64,000 nt of DNA from Agapanthus africanus (taxonomy: Eukaryota > Streptophyta > Magnoliopsida > Asparagales > Amaryllidaceae). Below, in pieces: positions 10,330 to 22,456 of the stretch; the stretch's first letter is position 1; each line of letters opens with the position of its first letter. The DNA lies in NCBI GenBank assembly GCA_030015575.1, contig JASDDO010000016.1:70305396-70369395 (forward strand), written 5' to 3'. Under the pieces are notes generated by a model. The model saw only the letters and a list, made by a program, of their open reading frames with translations, searched no databases and had not been told where the DNA came from. A program made the position numbers and the translations under genes.

Positions 10330-13300
10330 TGTTATGACCCAAAATAGCCCGTGACTGGCACTTGAATCATATGAAGTCTATAGGACCCCATCTGATCCAA
10401 GTAAGCCAAAAGCCCAGAAATCTAAAACCTTTATAAGTAATAAATAAGGGAAAACTAGTTTTAAGAGGTGGAGAAAACATGTTTTAAATACAAGGTTTTT
10501 AAATAAGTAAGCCGAATATGTATTTTTTTTTAAAAATCACATATCTTTTCTGAAAATCTCGGCAGGGTTTCCTTTGTAAATACTGGCCCCGAACGGGGTA
10601 CAACATAAATAATATGTATAAAACGATAAAATGCATCCCCAAGCGGGAGCTAGCTCTTCTTCAATCGACGGTCATAACCACACAAGCAATATGATATACA
10701 ACGCCGAAGGGCGAGGATCAAAACTCAAAGAAAACTCAACAGCATAAAAAGCGAATACCACTAAGCGCGACTCTAAGGTCGAAATAATACATATCTGGTC
10801 TCTAAGTCTGAAACAATATACAAGTTTTGGTTGATAGAATTTCTAGATACAATGAGTAATAAATAAACAAGGGTAGTTCTGATGCAAAGAACCCACCTAC
10901 CAAACAAATCACCCGCAAAGGCAAGCAATGTGCCGGAAATGCCGCTATGGAACCTGTACGGCAAAACCTGCAAGAACTGTGGCACAACGGGGGTGAGTTG
11001 CCAACTCATGAATAGAAAATATCTATAAGCAGAAATCAAAAGCATGACATAATCCTAGGTCAAACGATCAGATATAATATAATCCTCAAGGGGTAAGTCT
11101 GAAGCATAATAAGGTGGAAATGTAACATCTAAACATGTAGGTAGTGCCAAGTACTCGTGCCAGTGCCTCAGGTAATAACATGTCATAATATAATGTATGT
11201 CTGTATGAAGTAAATATGATGAAGTATCAAAATGGATATCAATACACATATATTGGCGTCCCATTCCACTAATATTGGTGTAAGGGTATATATAACAGCG
11301 CCCTCATACCCTGTTATATATACATATGAAGTATGATTGATGTAATCAAGTCTGTATGTGATCAAAGTCTGTATAAACGTGGATCCCGTCCACCCGTCAC
11401 CCAATGACAATAAGCATCATACATGTAAATATCATAAGCATATGCATGGAAGTACGAGGATATAATCAAAATCATGGAACCGGAGTGCCCAGCATCGACA
11501 CTCGAAAACATCATGAAAACTGTGCCCAGCATCGGCACGTAAATCCTCATATATCGGGCATCCGTCAGTCCGGGTCAGCCCCCTCATATATCGGGCATCC
11601 GTCAGTCCGGGTCAGCCCACGGGTTCCTTCTGCGGTATCGGCCCTCGGCCCCAGCAGTACGCCCATATCCATCTATCGACTCTGGTCAGTATCCTCCGGA
11701 TAACCGCCAGGTCCAACCAATCACCGGTAGGTACTCGCCCACCTCCAGGCTCAATCGGCAAAGTCCATCGATCATCTTGCCGAGGGGAACCATACCGGGC
11801 CCACCATGTACCCGCAATCGGTGCCTACCTCTCCTCGAATCGGGTATACTCACACAAGCTCTCTGGAACCGAGAAAACTCATGGTGGACACACTGAAATA
11901 TCATATCAAGGTTAACCGGGTTTTTAAAACAATTACATATTTTCTTTTGAAATGTCCACGGTTCCCAAATCCAGAAATATCATGGAAACAACATAGCTCA
12001 ATGCATATAATCGAAAACATGATATATGCGACATGTAAAAGAAATGCAAGCACATCTGTCTATCATGCAACCTGGAATGGTAATATGCACATATTGAGGG
12101 AAACCGCTCTTTTAAAATGAATCAGTTTTGAAGAGTATCTTGCGGTTCCCAAATCTAGAAATATCATCCATGTATGTGCAAATATGTATGTGTACAAATA
12201 TGAGTGTACGACAGGTAGGTGCACAAGTATGAGTGTACGATAAGTATATGTACAAGTATGCCATGCAAGAATCATAGCCTGAATGCAACAGTACTACAGT
12301 GTAGAGACATGGCAATTATTGATGATGAAGTGTGTGAGCCGGCAAACAGTGTACGTGGAACATATGCATCATCGATAATTGTGCTGGTGTCCTAACAGCA
12401 TGATGGTAATATAGCAATAACACATGAAATGCAATGCAAATAGCAATGGAAATGCGAAATCGAATAAATCAACGCAACAGTGAAGAGTCTACATCAGTAT
12501 GTATATGTCATGCAATTGTGCCATTTGAAATAAGACAAATCGGGGTTTTTAGTAAAATAAGGGCTACAGAGTTTTTTTAGTAAGATACGTCCTTTGAAAA
12601 TACCCGTAGAATCCCTTTACTTGTTTTTAAGATACTCTCGATTCGCTAGTTTTTGAAATGGGTAAGACTCGGGTCTAGTCTAACATCTACTATACTAACA
12701 ACTGATCTAACTATCAAGTCAATCGGGAGGGGTATGGAAACCATCTAAATCTGAGTCGATATATGTGTAAATATAAATATAATAGTCGGTGATCCCGCCT
12801 CAATAGTATCGCGTACGATACCGTATATCATCTGACATCCTTGAGTCATGAGTGCGGATCAATCATCAAAATACAGCTCGTACGGTAAGTCGTCGTACGG
12901 CATCCCAATAGCTGTGTACGGGTCGATATCACATATCTCTCATCACATATCCGATATCATTATCATCATATTACATAATCTGGTGTACTGATCTAGGTCT
13001 AGTACAAGTCGATACCATCTATATAAGTAAGACTGCGTGTGTGAAACACACGTCCAAAGCCCCGCTAAAATCACATATCGTATCCCAAATACGAATCACA
13101 TCACATCACCGATAACCCGGCACTAAGACCAATCTCATCAACTCATCTCTAATATCCTCCAATATCATCATCGTCACCGTATAAACATAGCAATTCAGCA
13201 CGTGTGTGCGTGTGGGTGCAAACCTATTCTAGGTTCGCGACTAGAAACTACACTAGTTACTTCTAACCCTAACCTATGCATATTACACCTAACCCATCCT

Positions 13301-14196
13301 AAGAAACCAAGTCACACATAAGCTGGCATATATATATATATATATATAGTATATATGATATACTAGACATCGGACTGCGGGAGTGCTATACGCCATCTAC
13401 CCGACTTCTCCCCGTAGATATAAATCTACTCACCTTGCTTCTCGTGTTCCGATGCCGATGTCGCCATCTCAATCTTCAACGCCTCGACGTCACGTGGGGT
13501 ACCTATAAGGATATCACAAACGCTAAAGCACATGAAAACCGTTTCGGAAACCAAAATGTTACATGCTACGCCAATAGGTAAAAACCTATAGCCTTGCGTG
13601 CAAACACAGCCAATAACCCTTTGTCGTTGGCGTTCAAACGCCACCCGACAGAAATAAATCATCGAATACCCAAATCCATGCTAAAACAAGTCGTAAATCA
13701 TGCGCCAACTCAACAAAATCAACCCAGATTTTACCCTAACTGGAATCAGTCAAAACTAGACATACCCAGGGCCAAGTTTACAGGTAAAGGAGCCGTGCAC
13801 CAAAAACGAGACGATTCCCCCCTGCTCTGGCTGCAAATTGCGGCCAGGGGGATTAAATCTGCGGCCACAATATGATGGTTGGGGCTAGGGTTTTGGGTGT
13901 TGGTTTCTATCTGCCTGCACAACTCACTGCCAACTCAAAATTATTTTAGGAGGTCCCGGGTGATAGCAGATTCCAGAAAGGCACGAAAAGTCGACAAAAC
14001 GCTAACCGACCCTAAATCGAACAATCTGGTATTTTTGCTGGGATCTGGTGTAGATCTAGGGTTAACTGGTCTTAACAATACCTAGTAAGGCTATACTAAC
14101 ATTCAAATCCATCGCTTAGCCAAATCTCACTCAAATCACCTAATACTAGCACTAGATCACACTATAAACACTAAATTTCAGCTTTAACGACCATAT
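10330..14196 (-). repeat. 5' LTR of TE-B, portion left of the Cassandra insertion
   Basis: It starts TGTTATGACC at 10330 (LTR end in minus orientation) and is interrupted at 14196 by Cassandra; it resumes at 36581. It contains the LTR core motif shared with three other families (10981-11007, complement), a block GGGCCCACCATGTACCCG (about 11798-11815) and long GTATG-rich stretches. Short ORFs here are chance frames; no gene is supported. Confidence 0.85.
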
Positions 14197-14378
14197 TGTC
14201 GGGATCCGGTTCTTGTTAACGGAACAAAGTGCCACACGGAACAAAGTGCCACGCCAATTGTCATTCCAAGGGGGCGGGGGCCACCTGTTGAATCCGTGGA
14301 CCCACTGTAGAACAATGGAGAGTTTTCAGAACACATTCCGAAAGAGGACCGAACTGCATCATAAATGTAATGACACCA
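14197..14378 (+). repeat. Cassandra-like 5' LTR, left fragment
   Basis: It matches 36201-36366 of the 3' LTR, but has an extra 17-bp tandem duplication (the word GGAACAAAGTGCCAC occurs twice at 14220-14251). It stops at GACACCA, before the 5S-like segment. Confidence 0.8.
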
Positions 14379-14464
14379 ACAAAACCTGTCACGCCCCGCT
14401 TCCTAAATAAAAGAAAATACAACTGGAATGAATCACTGAACTGGTATGGGCCACCAACAAAACC
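14379..14464. other. Scrambled junction between Cassandra LTR and TE-C
   Basis: The sequence ACCAACAAAACCTGTCACG occurs twice (about 14375-14393 and 14453-14471). Between them lies a short piece resembling a TE-C LTR-internal segment (AAGAAAATACAACTGGAATG, compare 14640-14659). It looks like local template switching or repair, not a simple insertion edge. Confidence 0.6.
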
Positions 14465-14721
14465 TGTCACGCCCCGCTTCCCAGTGTACGGCGAAGTGGA
14501 CGCGACGAGGCCCGCTACGTATATACTCAGAAGTATATACGCTAAGCGTAACTAAGCAATATAAAGTAAATCACAAGAGACGAACGATATAGAAATAACA
14601 ACAACTTTTATTAATAACATTCTTTTTACAATGCAGGAAAAGAAAATACAACTGGAATGAAAAGCAATGCCTAAAAAGTGGCATAACAGGAAATGAAATA
14701 AACTGAAAAGAACAAGGTACA
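14465..14721 (-). repeat. TE-C LTR copy 1, left part
   Basis: It begins TGTCACGCCCCGCTTCCC and matches copy 2 from 28767. It is interrupted at GTACA by TE-T and resumes at 26222. Uninterrupted versions of this site are seen at about 29016 and 32905. Confidence 0.85.
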
Positions 14722-17700
14722 TGTAGCGCCTTGAAAAGTCGTTTTGGTGTTTTCCTGAAAATCGGTGAAAATTCGGTATTTTTCCGAAAACCGTCTTTTT
14801 TGTTATTTTGCAGTTTAGGACTAATTATACCTAATTTGGATAGGTAATTGCTAGTTTTTAGTATCAAATGAGTTAATTATGAAATTCTGGTCGTTTAAAA
14901 AATTTCCCTAATTTTTTAATTTTTTAATATTATTTTAAGCCGGTAAGAAAATACATTAAATTAGCGATAAATACAAAATTTTTTGGGCTAATTTTAATAT
15001 TTAAAATTATTTTAATTAAAATCTAGTTGTAACATAAATTTTTAGTATTTTATTTTGATTTTTAACTAATTTTTATTATAGAAAACGAAATTTATTGAAT
15101 TTAAGCTTAAACTTGCAATTTTGGACTTGTAGGGGGTCTTTTTGCATAAAAATTTTTTGTGCACTCTCTCTCACTCATTCCTCACCTCTGGCCGGCCATT
15201 TCCAGCAGCTCATGGGAAAAAAAATTCCATGCTCCTTTGACTTTGTATATTGTGTGGAAATGAGGGGTTTTTTTTAAGGTTTTTGAATTGTTAATTGGGT
15301 ATGGTCTTTTGTGGGTTGGTAGGAGTTGACCTAGACTTTTTCCACACCCCACACCACTCCCCTCTCCCTCATTTCTGGCCAGAAACCAGCAGCTCCCCCC
15401 CTTCATTTTTCCTCTCTCTTTTGTTCACAAATTCATCTCAAAAATCAACAAAATCAACAAATTTCTTCACAATTTCAAAGCAAAACCATATTCCATCTCT
15501 TCTCCAACCTAATTTGGTTCAAATCGAGGTGAAAGGAGGTGTCTTGGGAGGCTTGGGCAATCTTAGGATTGATCTTTTGAGGTATAATTTCTAATTAAAT
15601 GGTTAAATTATAGCTTAAGTGTGCTAAACTAGAACCTTGGAATTTGTTTAGTGTTAAATTTAGTGTTAGTTTCATTCTAGATTTTTTAAAAAAGTTCATG
15701 GTTGAAATTAAACTAGGGTTTTTAGAAACCATTATTTAGTTAATTAAATCTATTTTGCTATCTAGTTGTTTGCTAATCTAAGTTAATGAGGTTACTTTAT
15801 TTGTGTGGGATTCAAATTAGTGCTAATTTGGTATTGTCATGTTTAGTTTTGGATTGAAATTGCTAATGATGAAAATCAAGAAAGGTTTTGTTTATGGAAA
15901 TTAGGTTTTTAAGCATTGCTAATGGTTTAAAACTAATGTAATGGCTATCTAGTGGGTTAGTTGGATGTTGTGTTGGATTGTGAGCACTTTATCGCATAAC
16001 GGCGATGTTGCGTCGTTTTTTTTAGAATGTTTGTGCTTACTAGTTTTGTGATATAAGTATGTGATAAATTAGTTTTGATATCCTGATGATTGTATTGGCT
16101 AATCCTATGACATTTAAGATGCGTGAGTGCGGATTTTTGAGTAGTCGGGTTTTAGTTTTGCCGGGCGACCAAATCGGCGATTTTTGCAGTTTTTGCGATT
16201 TTCACGTGTGTTCCGCGCACCTCGTGCACGTTGTACCTAGCTAGTGAACGTTGGTATTTTAGTTAGGGAATTGCGTCGTTCTTTATTTGTAACCTTATGT
16301 TTGTATTAATGTAAATTCCAGGTTCGGTCGCGGAGACGTCAGACGCGGCACGAAAGGGGAAAGCGGTGATTGAACGCAGCTAGCTAGGGATTCCGGTGAG
16401 TAGATGTAACATCTAGTGGGGACTATCGTTGGATGGCGCAAGTCGCCCGATAGTTTTAGTACCTTAAAAAGATTCTTAGTAATGTTAGTAATTAGGGGTG
16501 TAATACTTGTATGATTATTTGCTACATTCATGCCCTATATTGACATACATATACGAAACCATTTTACAGGACACATGCACCATTGCCAGGGTTTTTATAT
16601 GCAGCACGAGCACTATTCTTGCTTACACACACACCCTGGTAATTGCCATGCCACCACACTAGATAACCTTTAAATTGAAACATTTTACTATAATTGATAC
16701 TTAAACTCGCGTTATTGCTTTAATTCCTTAAAATGAAATCGTAGGATTGCTATTCATGTGCATGTGCTTCATCATATTATTTGTTCATGCCTAATCTATT
16801 AATCACACATCGCAACTCGATTATTGATACCATATGCATTCATTATCATTGACATATGCACTTATGAGGATTTCTTGAGATTTTATGATATTTCTGGATT
16901 TCGGGGGAAAGCCGCAAAATTTCTAAACTTATTATATTTTTAAAATATGTAAATTGCAGTTTTCTAGTGATGTAAGTGTCGTCCACCATGAGTTTGCTGT
17001 GGTTTTCGAGATCCGTGTCGAGGAGTGGAGGAACCGTCACGGGTACATGGTGGGCCCGGTATGGTACCCCGGGGCAAGATGAATGTGGTGTTGACGTTGA
17101 GCCTGGCAGGGGGCGGACTACCTACCGGTGACTGTTTGGCACGGCGGATATCTAGAGGATACCGACCGTGGCCGCGAGATGATGAGATTTTGATATTGAG
17201 CTGGGTCAGCCGGATGGTTGAGGCCAGAGATACTATGACATGGATATATGAGATTTGTGATAGTTTTGAGGTATCGTTGCTGGACACAGGTTCTTGTTGA
17301 TTCTATTGGTATTGTGCTGGTATTTCAAAAGAGATTCTTAAAGGGAAAAACATGATTTCTTATACTTACCCATTCAGATCACGAGTTGACTCGCATTGCA
17401 TTCATACCTGCTAGTATATTCATATTGCATACATACTTGCCATTATGTCCTGCCTTACCAGTATTTAGATGCTAGGATGCTTGTGTGCATGCATACGATA
17501 GCCTGTATAGATGTTATTTATTACTCACGAGTTGGCAACTCACCCCCGTTGTGCCACAGCCTTTTGCAGGTCCGCTCCGTCAGTACAGTAGCGGCGGGCG
17601 CACTTGCTTCTTTTGCCTGGACTCGAGGTTTTCCTCTTAGGTGGGTTATATTATTATTTTTGCACCACCTTGTATATTCTTTGTATCTAAAGTACTTCAT

Positions 17701-18192
17701 CTACTGTATCTACCAGCATTATTGTATATTGACCTAGAGATGAGACTGTGAGATTTGTGGACTTTTATGCTGTATTTTGGGGTCGAGCTCACTTGAGTCG
17801 ACATGCTGTTTTTCTTATGCTTTATTATGATTATTTCGCATGTTGTTGCTTTATATTGCGTGGGATTTGTGACCGCCTTGTGGCGAAGAGCTAGCTCCCG
17901 CTTGGGGATGCCCTATTTTGTTGGATTCATATATATTCTTGTTGTACCCATTTTGGAGGCCAGTATTTACAAAGGAGACTCTGCCGAAATTTTCGGAAAA
18001 ATTGGTATTGTTTTTAAAAAGGGTTTTACATGACTTATTTGATAAACTCGCTTTCAATTGATTGGGTTTTCTTCACTCTTTTGCTTATTTGGTTTTGGTT
18101 TTCTGGGCTTTGGCTTACTTATTTTACGGACGTCTTGAGACGTTTCGTAAACTTAAGTGCCAGTCACGTTCCGTACCCTGCGGGTCGTGACA
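14722..18192 (+). repeat. 5' LTR of TE-T (3471 bp)
   Basis: It begins TGTAGCGCC and ends GTGACA. It is 421 bp longer than the 3' LTR: bases about 15460-15880 are missing there. It holds the shared LTR core motif at 17529-17555 and a GGTACATGGTGGGCCCGG block near 17041-17058. ORFs inside are fortuitous. Confidence 0.92.
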
Positions 18193-18196
18193 AAGT

Positions 18197-18208
18197 TGGT
18201 ATCAAAGC
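18197..18208 (+). promoter_or_regulatory. Primer-binding site of TE-T (initiator tRNA-Met type)
   Basis: TGGTATCAAAGC starts four bases after the LTR end. It differs from the usual TGGTATCAGAGC by one G-to-A change. Confidence 0.85.
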
Positions 18209-18427
18209 GATAGGTTTTACCTTTTTGAGTGTAGGATGACCCTTGGTAGATGGTGTAAGTGACTTAAGTAGGGTAACGTAGCGTATGTATGTCCGCGGCA
18301 TACTTGCGATACGGTACTCCGCCTAAGTGACTTTAGGATATACTTGCTTGAAAATTCCTTCTTCAATTCCGTGTATCCTATGATCCTATTGCACTGTTCT
18401 TATTATCCTTTTTCTGTACCAGCCACT
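18209..18427 (+). other. TE-T 5' leader
   Basis: Untranslated leader between the primer site and the gag start codon. It holds the AGGATGACCCTTGGT word shared with TE-B. No ORF. Confidence 0.6.
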
Positions 18428-19474
18428 ATGCCGCCGAAGGCTACGAGGGCATAGAGGGCTGCCGCCCGAGACGAGATTCGAGCTGGCTCGTCCGAGACTA
18501 GGACTGAGCAGGGTGGTATGCCTACGCCGCAGGGGCAGACCGATCCACCTTCCCCAGGCCGTATGGATAGGCTCGAGACTGGTATGGAGGAGTTGCGACA
18601 GATGATGGGGGGCATGCAGGAGCTACGTCAGATGGTAGGATCCCTAGTTGCAGCCAGTCGTACACCGAGGCCGGATGACGTACCTACTACATCACAGACG
18701 ACCATGATACCTGCTCCTACTACTACCACCGTGGCCATTCCGGTTTCACTACAGGATTTCATGAGGCTGAGACCTCCAGTATTCACCGGCACCGAGGCAG
18801 CGGAGGATCCCCAGACGTTCCTTGACAGTTTAGCCAGGATCTGCCGTTCGCTGAGATGTTCGGATGATCGATGGGTAGAGCTTGCGAGTTTCCGACTAGA
18901 GGGTCTCGCGCAGACATGGTGGGAGTCAGTCTTGAGAGGTCGAGCTGCAGGTCTACCGCCTATGACTTGGGCTGAGTTTACAGCGGTCTTTCTAGCTCGT
19001 TTCCTCCCAGAGAGCGTCCGTGACGCCAGAGCTCGCAGCTTCGAGGCCTTAGTCAAGACACCTGGGATGACGGTGTCTGAGTATGACGTCCAGTTTACGC
19101 AGTTATCCCGATATGCTCAGTATTTGGTGGATACCGAAGAGAAGATGGTGAAAAGGTTTGTACAGGGACTTGATGCCCAGCTATATCTTGCCATTGGTGC
19201 CCAGCACTACGACACTTATTCGGCTGCTATGGATACGGCATTACGGATGGAGGCACGCATATCACAGACTTCGGCCGTTTCTGGGCCAAAGAGGATTCGC
19301 ACCGATGTACCGTCTCAGAGGCAGCGCGCCAGATTCTTTCCGAGAGATGGGCCTGGCAGAGGATTTGGACGGGGACAGTTATATGGTTCTTATCCCCAGG
19401 GACAGCAGCCGTCGCCAGGGTGTTTTGGGTGCGGGAGTCTGCACCATCTTGTCAGAGACTGTCCGGCGAGATGA
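18428..19474 (+). pseudogene. gag: gag of TE-T (capsid and zinc-knuckle protein), with premature stops
   Basis: The likely start is ATG at 18428 (MPPKATRA), followed by an in-frame TAG at codon 9; the frame is then open from 18518 for 318 codons. The capsid core (about residues 90-220 of that frame) has the family pattern R-P-P-V-F-T-G-T-E, then A-x-x-W-W, then the F-L-A-R-F-L-P-E segment. A perfect CX2CX4HX4C zinc knuckle is at residues 302-315. Gag packages element RNA into virus-like particles in the cytoplasm. A TGA at 19472 ends the frame, but the same frame continues with protease sequence after it, consistent with an original single gag-pol polyprotein and a mutational stop. Confidence 0.9.
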
Positions 19475-19907
19475 CAGGGAGCAGCGACAGTTCCGCATGT
19501 GACCCTACCACCATCGCCACCCCCTCCTAAGAGAGCCCTACTTCCTACCACAGGCGATGCTCCATGCCAGTTAGGTGCACCCAGAGGCCGTGGACGCGGT
19601 GGTCCTGTTCAGAGAGGACGAGGAGGCAGAGGCAGAGGCCGAGGTCGAGGTCAGCCCGCTATCGGTGGAGGACAGGCCCGAGGATTTGCTTTGACACCGC
19701 AGGATGCGCAGGCATCCAATGCCGTTGTGACAGGTACCTTGCCAGTTTGCTCTTTCGACGCACGGGTATTATTTGACCCAGGTTCCACACATTCGTACGT
19801 CTCTACACACTTTGCACCGATGTTGGGCCGTGAGTCGTTAGTACTCCGGTAGGCGAGTCGTTTGTACTCTGGTAGGCGAGTCGTTTGTCGCTCGTTTTGT
19901 TTTTCGT
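19475..19907 (+). pseudogene. Protease region of TE-T
   Basis: It is in frame with gag after the TGA. An R/G-rich linker (about 19585-19665) precedes an aspartic-protease active-site motif, VLFDPGSTHSYVS, with DPGST at 19775-19789. The D-P-G form is, to my knowledge, common in this clade. The frame ends at a stop near 19850, where a 17-bp unit (GGTAGGCGAGTCGTTTG) is tandemly duplicated at about 19849-19889, and the reading frame shifts before the RT frame at 19908. The protease normally cleaves the Gag-Pol polyprotein; this copy is broken within its domain. Confidence 0.82.
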
Positions 19908-20984
19908 TTGTGTTCCGTTCGTATCGGGGAGAGGGATTCATCAGTTGATTTGATTCTCCTCGATATGTTGGACTTTGATGTGCTTCTGGGCATGGATTGG
20001 CTAGCCACTTGTTATGCTTCGGTGGACTGCTGTGAGAAGGCAGTCAGATTTAGCTTTCCGGGAGAGCCAGTCCTTGTTGTTCAGGGAGACCGCAGCGTCA
20101 CCCTTCCTAGCTTAATTTCGTCTCTTCGCGCTGGTCAGCTTTTGCGGAAGGGATGTCAGGGATTCTTAGCGTATATTTGTGATACTCGAGCTGCAGAGGT
20201 TCCGTTGGACCGGGTCCCGGTTGTTTGTGAGTTCCCTGATGTTTTCCCTGATGAGCTACCTGGGCTACCACCTGAGCGCGATGTTCAGTTCTGCATTGAT
20301 TTGATTCCCGGCTCGGGGCCTATTTCTATACCGCCTTATCGGATGGCCCCGGCAGAGCTTCGAGAGCTGAAGGATCAGTTGCAGGAATTGTTAGATAAGG
20401 GGCTTATTCGACCTAGTGTTTCTCCGTGGGGTGCTCCGGTCCTGTTTGTCAAGAAGAAGGATGGAAGTTTGTGCTTATGTATCGACTACCGCCAGCTGAA
20501 CAAAGTTACCGTTCGGAACAAATATCCGTTGCCACGCATTGATGATTTGTTCGACCAGCTTCAGGGTGCGGGATATTTTTTGAGGATCGACTTGCGATCA
20601 GGATACCATCAGCTGCGAGTTCGACAGGAGGATATACCGAGGACAGCTTTCCGCACGCGCTATGGCCACTATGAGTTTTTGGTGATGTCGTTCGGACTCA
20701 CCAACGCCCCAGCAGCATTCATGGATTTGATGAACCGTACATTCAGGCCGTATCTTGACTTGTTCATCATCGTGTTTATCGACGATATCTTGGTGTACTC
20801 CCGAAGCAGAGAGGAGCACGAGCAGCACTTGCAGATTACGTTACAGACTCTGAGGGAGCACCAGCTGTTCGCAAAGTTCTCCAAGTGTGCATTCTGGCTG
20901 GACAGCGTCGGATTCTTGGGTCACGTGGTTACGAGAGACGGCATTTGTGTGGACCCGAAGAAGATTGAGGCTGTTCAGCAGTGA
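19908..20984 (+). pseudogene. Reverse transcriptase of TE-T (358-codon frame)
   Basis: The frame carries the end of the protease fold (LLGMDWL) and then a complete RT palm/fingers region: [10 protein letters not shown] linker, [63 protein letters not shown] and the catalytic FIDD box at 20775-20786. It ends in TGA at 20982-20984, where the family has Trp (QQW-P). The downstream region continues in the same frame, so the stop is a point change, not the natural end. RT copies element RNA into cDNA. The internal Met at 19908 is not a genuine start. Confidence 0.93.
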
Positions 20985-22019
20985 CCCCGACCTACATCGA
21001 TTACTGAGATCCGTAGTTTTCTAGGCCTGGCAGGCTACTACAGGCGTTTTGTTCAGGACTTCTCCCGTATAGCTGCACCGTTGACCGGTTTGACCCGGAA
21101 GGGAGTTCCTTTCGTCTGGACGGAGGAGTGCGAGCGCAGTTTTCAGCAGCTACGGACTCGTTTGACTACGGCGCCGGTATTATCTTTGCCTTCGGGATCA
21201 GGCGGATTTGTGGTCTACTGTGATGCTTCGCGAGTGGGATTAGGATGCGTGTTGATGCAGCATGGCCGGGTGATCGCATATGCTTCTCGGCAGCTGAAGA
21301 AGCATGAACAGAACTACCCCACTCACGATTTGGAGATGGCTGCAGTGGTCTTTGCACAGAAGATTTGGCGACATTACCTATACGGCGAGTCGTGTCAGAT
21401 ATTCACCGATCACAAGAGCTTAAAGTACATATTTCAGCAGCGAAACCTGAACCTCAGACAGCATCGTTGGATGGAGTTAGTGAAAGACTACGACTACGAG
21501 ATCTTATATCACCCAGGCAAGGCGAATGTAGTGGCAGATGCGTTGAGTAGGAGGCCCGGGGGTAGTCTATCCCTTTTGCGCGCAGTGCAGAGGCAGTCGT
21601 CAGCAGATTGGCAGATGCTATGCGACAGCCGAGTTGAGTTCGAGTTCACTCAGACAGGGGGACAGCTCGCGCATGTTTGTGCACGCCCACAGTTGCTTGA
21701 CCGTATATATGAGGCACAGCGCAGTGACGACCGTTGCTCAGAGATCATGGCACAGATGGGACAGGGCAGATTTTCCGAGTTCGTGATTGACGATCAGGGG
21801 ATTTTACGTTATGGATCTAGACTGTGCGTACCAGATGCTGATGGATTGCGGCGCGACATTCTTGAGGAGGCACACCGATCAGTGTATAGTGTCCACCCCG
21901 GTTCCACCAAGATGTACCACGATATGAGAGAGACCTACTGGTGGGATGGGATGAAGAGGGACATTGCGGAGTTTGTTTTGAGATGCCTGACTTGCCAGCA
22001 AGTCAAGGCCGAGCACTAG
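20985..22019 (+). pseudogene. RT thumb, RNase H and integrase zinc-binding part of TE-T
   Basis: It is in frame with the RT. First comes the thumb/connection (SFLGLAGYYRRFVQDFS), then RNase H with VVYCDAS (about 21213-21233), LEMAAVV and FTDHKSLKY, with the acidic residues in place. The H-H-C-C zinc finger of integrase follows (AHRSVYSVHPG, then C-L-T-C-Q-Q-V-K near 21985-22010). The frame stops at TAG 22017-22019, where the homologous TE-D sequence has CAG (Gln). RNase H removes RNA from the RNA-DNA hybrid during cDNA synthesis. Confidence 0.92.
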
Positions 22020-22456
22020 AGGCCCGCAGGAGAGCTGCAGCCGTTACCCATTCCGGAGTAGAAATGGGAGCAGATTTTGATGGACTTCGTTGTGGGTCTA
22101 CCCAGGACCAGTCGAGGGTATGACTCCATCTGGGTGATCGTGGATAGATTGACGAAAGCGGCTCACTTCCTACCAGTGAAGACCTCTTTCAGCTTCGTTC
22201 AGTATGCTCAGCTCTACATTGACGAGATCGTGCGACTACATGGCGTACCGACTTGTATCGTGTCAGATCGAGGCACTCAGTTTACCAGCCGACTATGGCA
22301 GAGACTTCAGGAGGCTTTGGGCACTCGTTTGAGCTTCAGCACAGCATTTCATCCGCAGACCGACGGACAGTCAGAGCGGACCATTCAGACTCTCGAGGAC
22401 ATGCTCAGAGCGTGCGTTTTAGACTTCGGCGGTAGCTGGGTCGTCATTTACCTCTA
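22020..22456 (+). pseudogene. Integrase catalytic core of TE-T, frameshifted at its end
   Basis: A TAG near 22060 replaces a Trp codon present in TE-D (IPEWKWE). The DDE core follows: MDFVVGLP (first Asp about 22083), IVSDRGTQF (second Asp about 22266) and TDGQSERT (Glu about 22375). Near 22437 one base is missing relative to TE-D (GGSW then D-R-H), shifting the frame and ending it at 22457. The core performs strand transfer into host DNA. Confidence 0.9.

Noticed and set aside
17396-18239. ORFs in the TE-T LTRs (113, 76 and 69 codons, repeated at 25425-26376)
   Set aside because: They recur because the LTR is duplicated, are hydrophobic and AT-driven, and include the conserved non-coding core motif.
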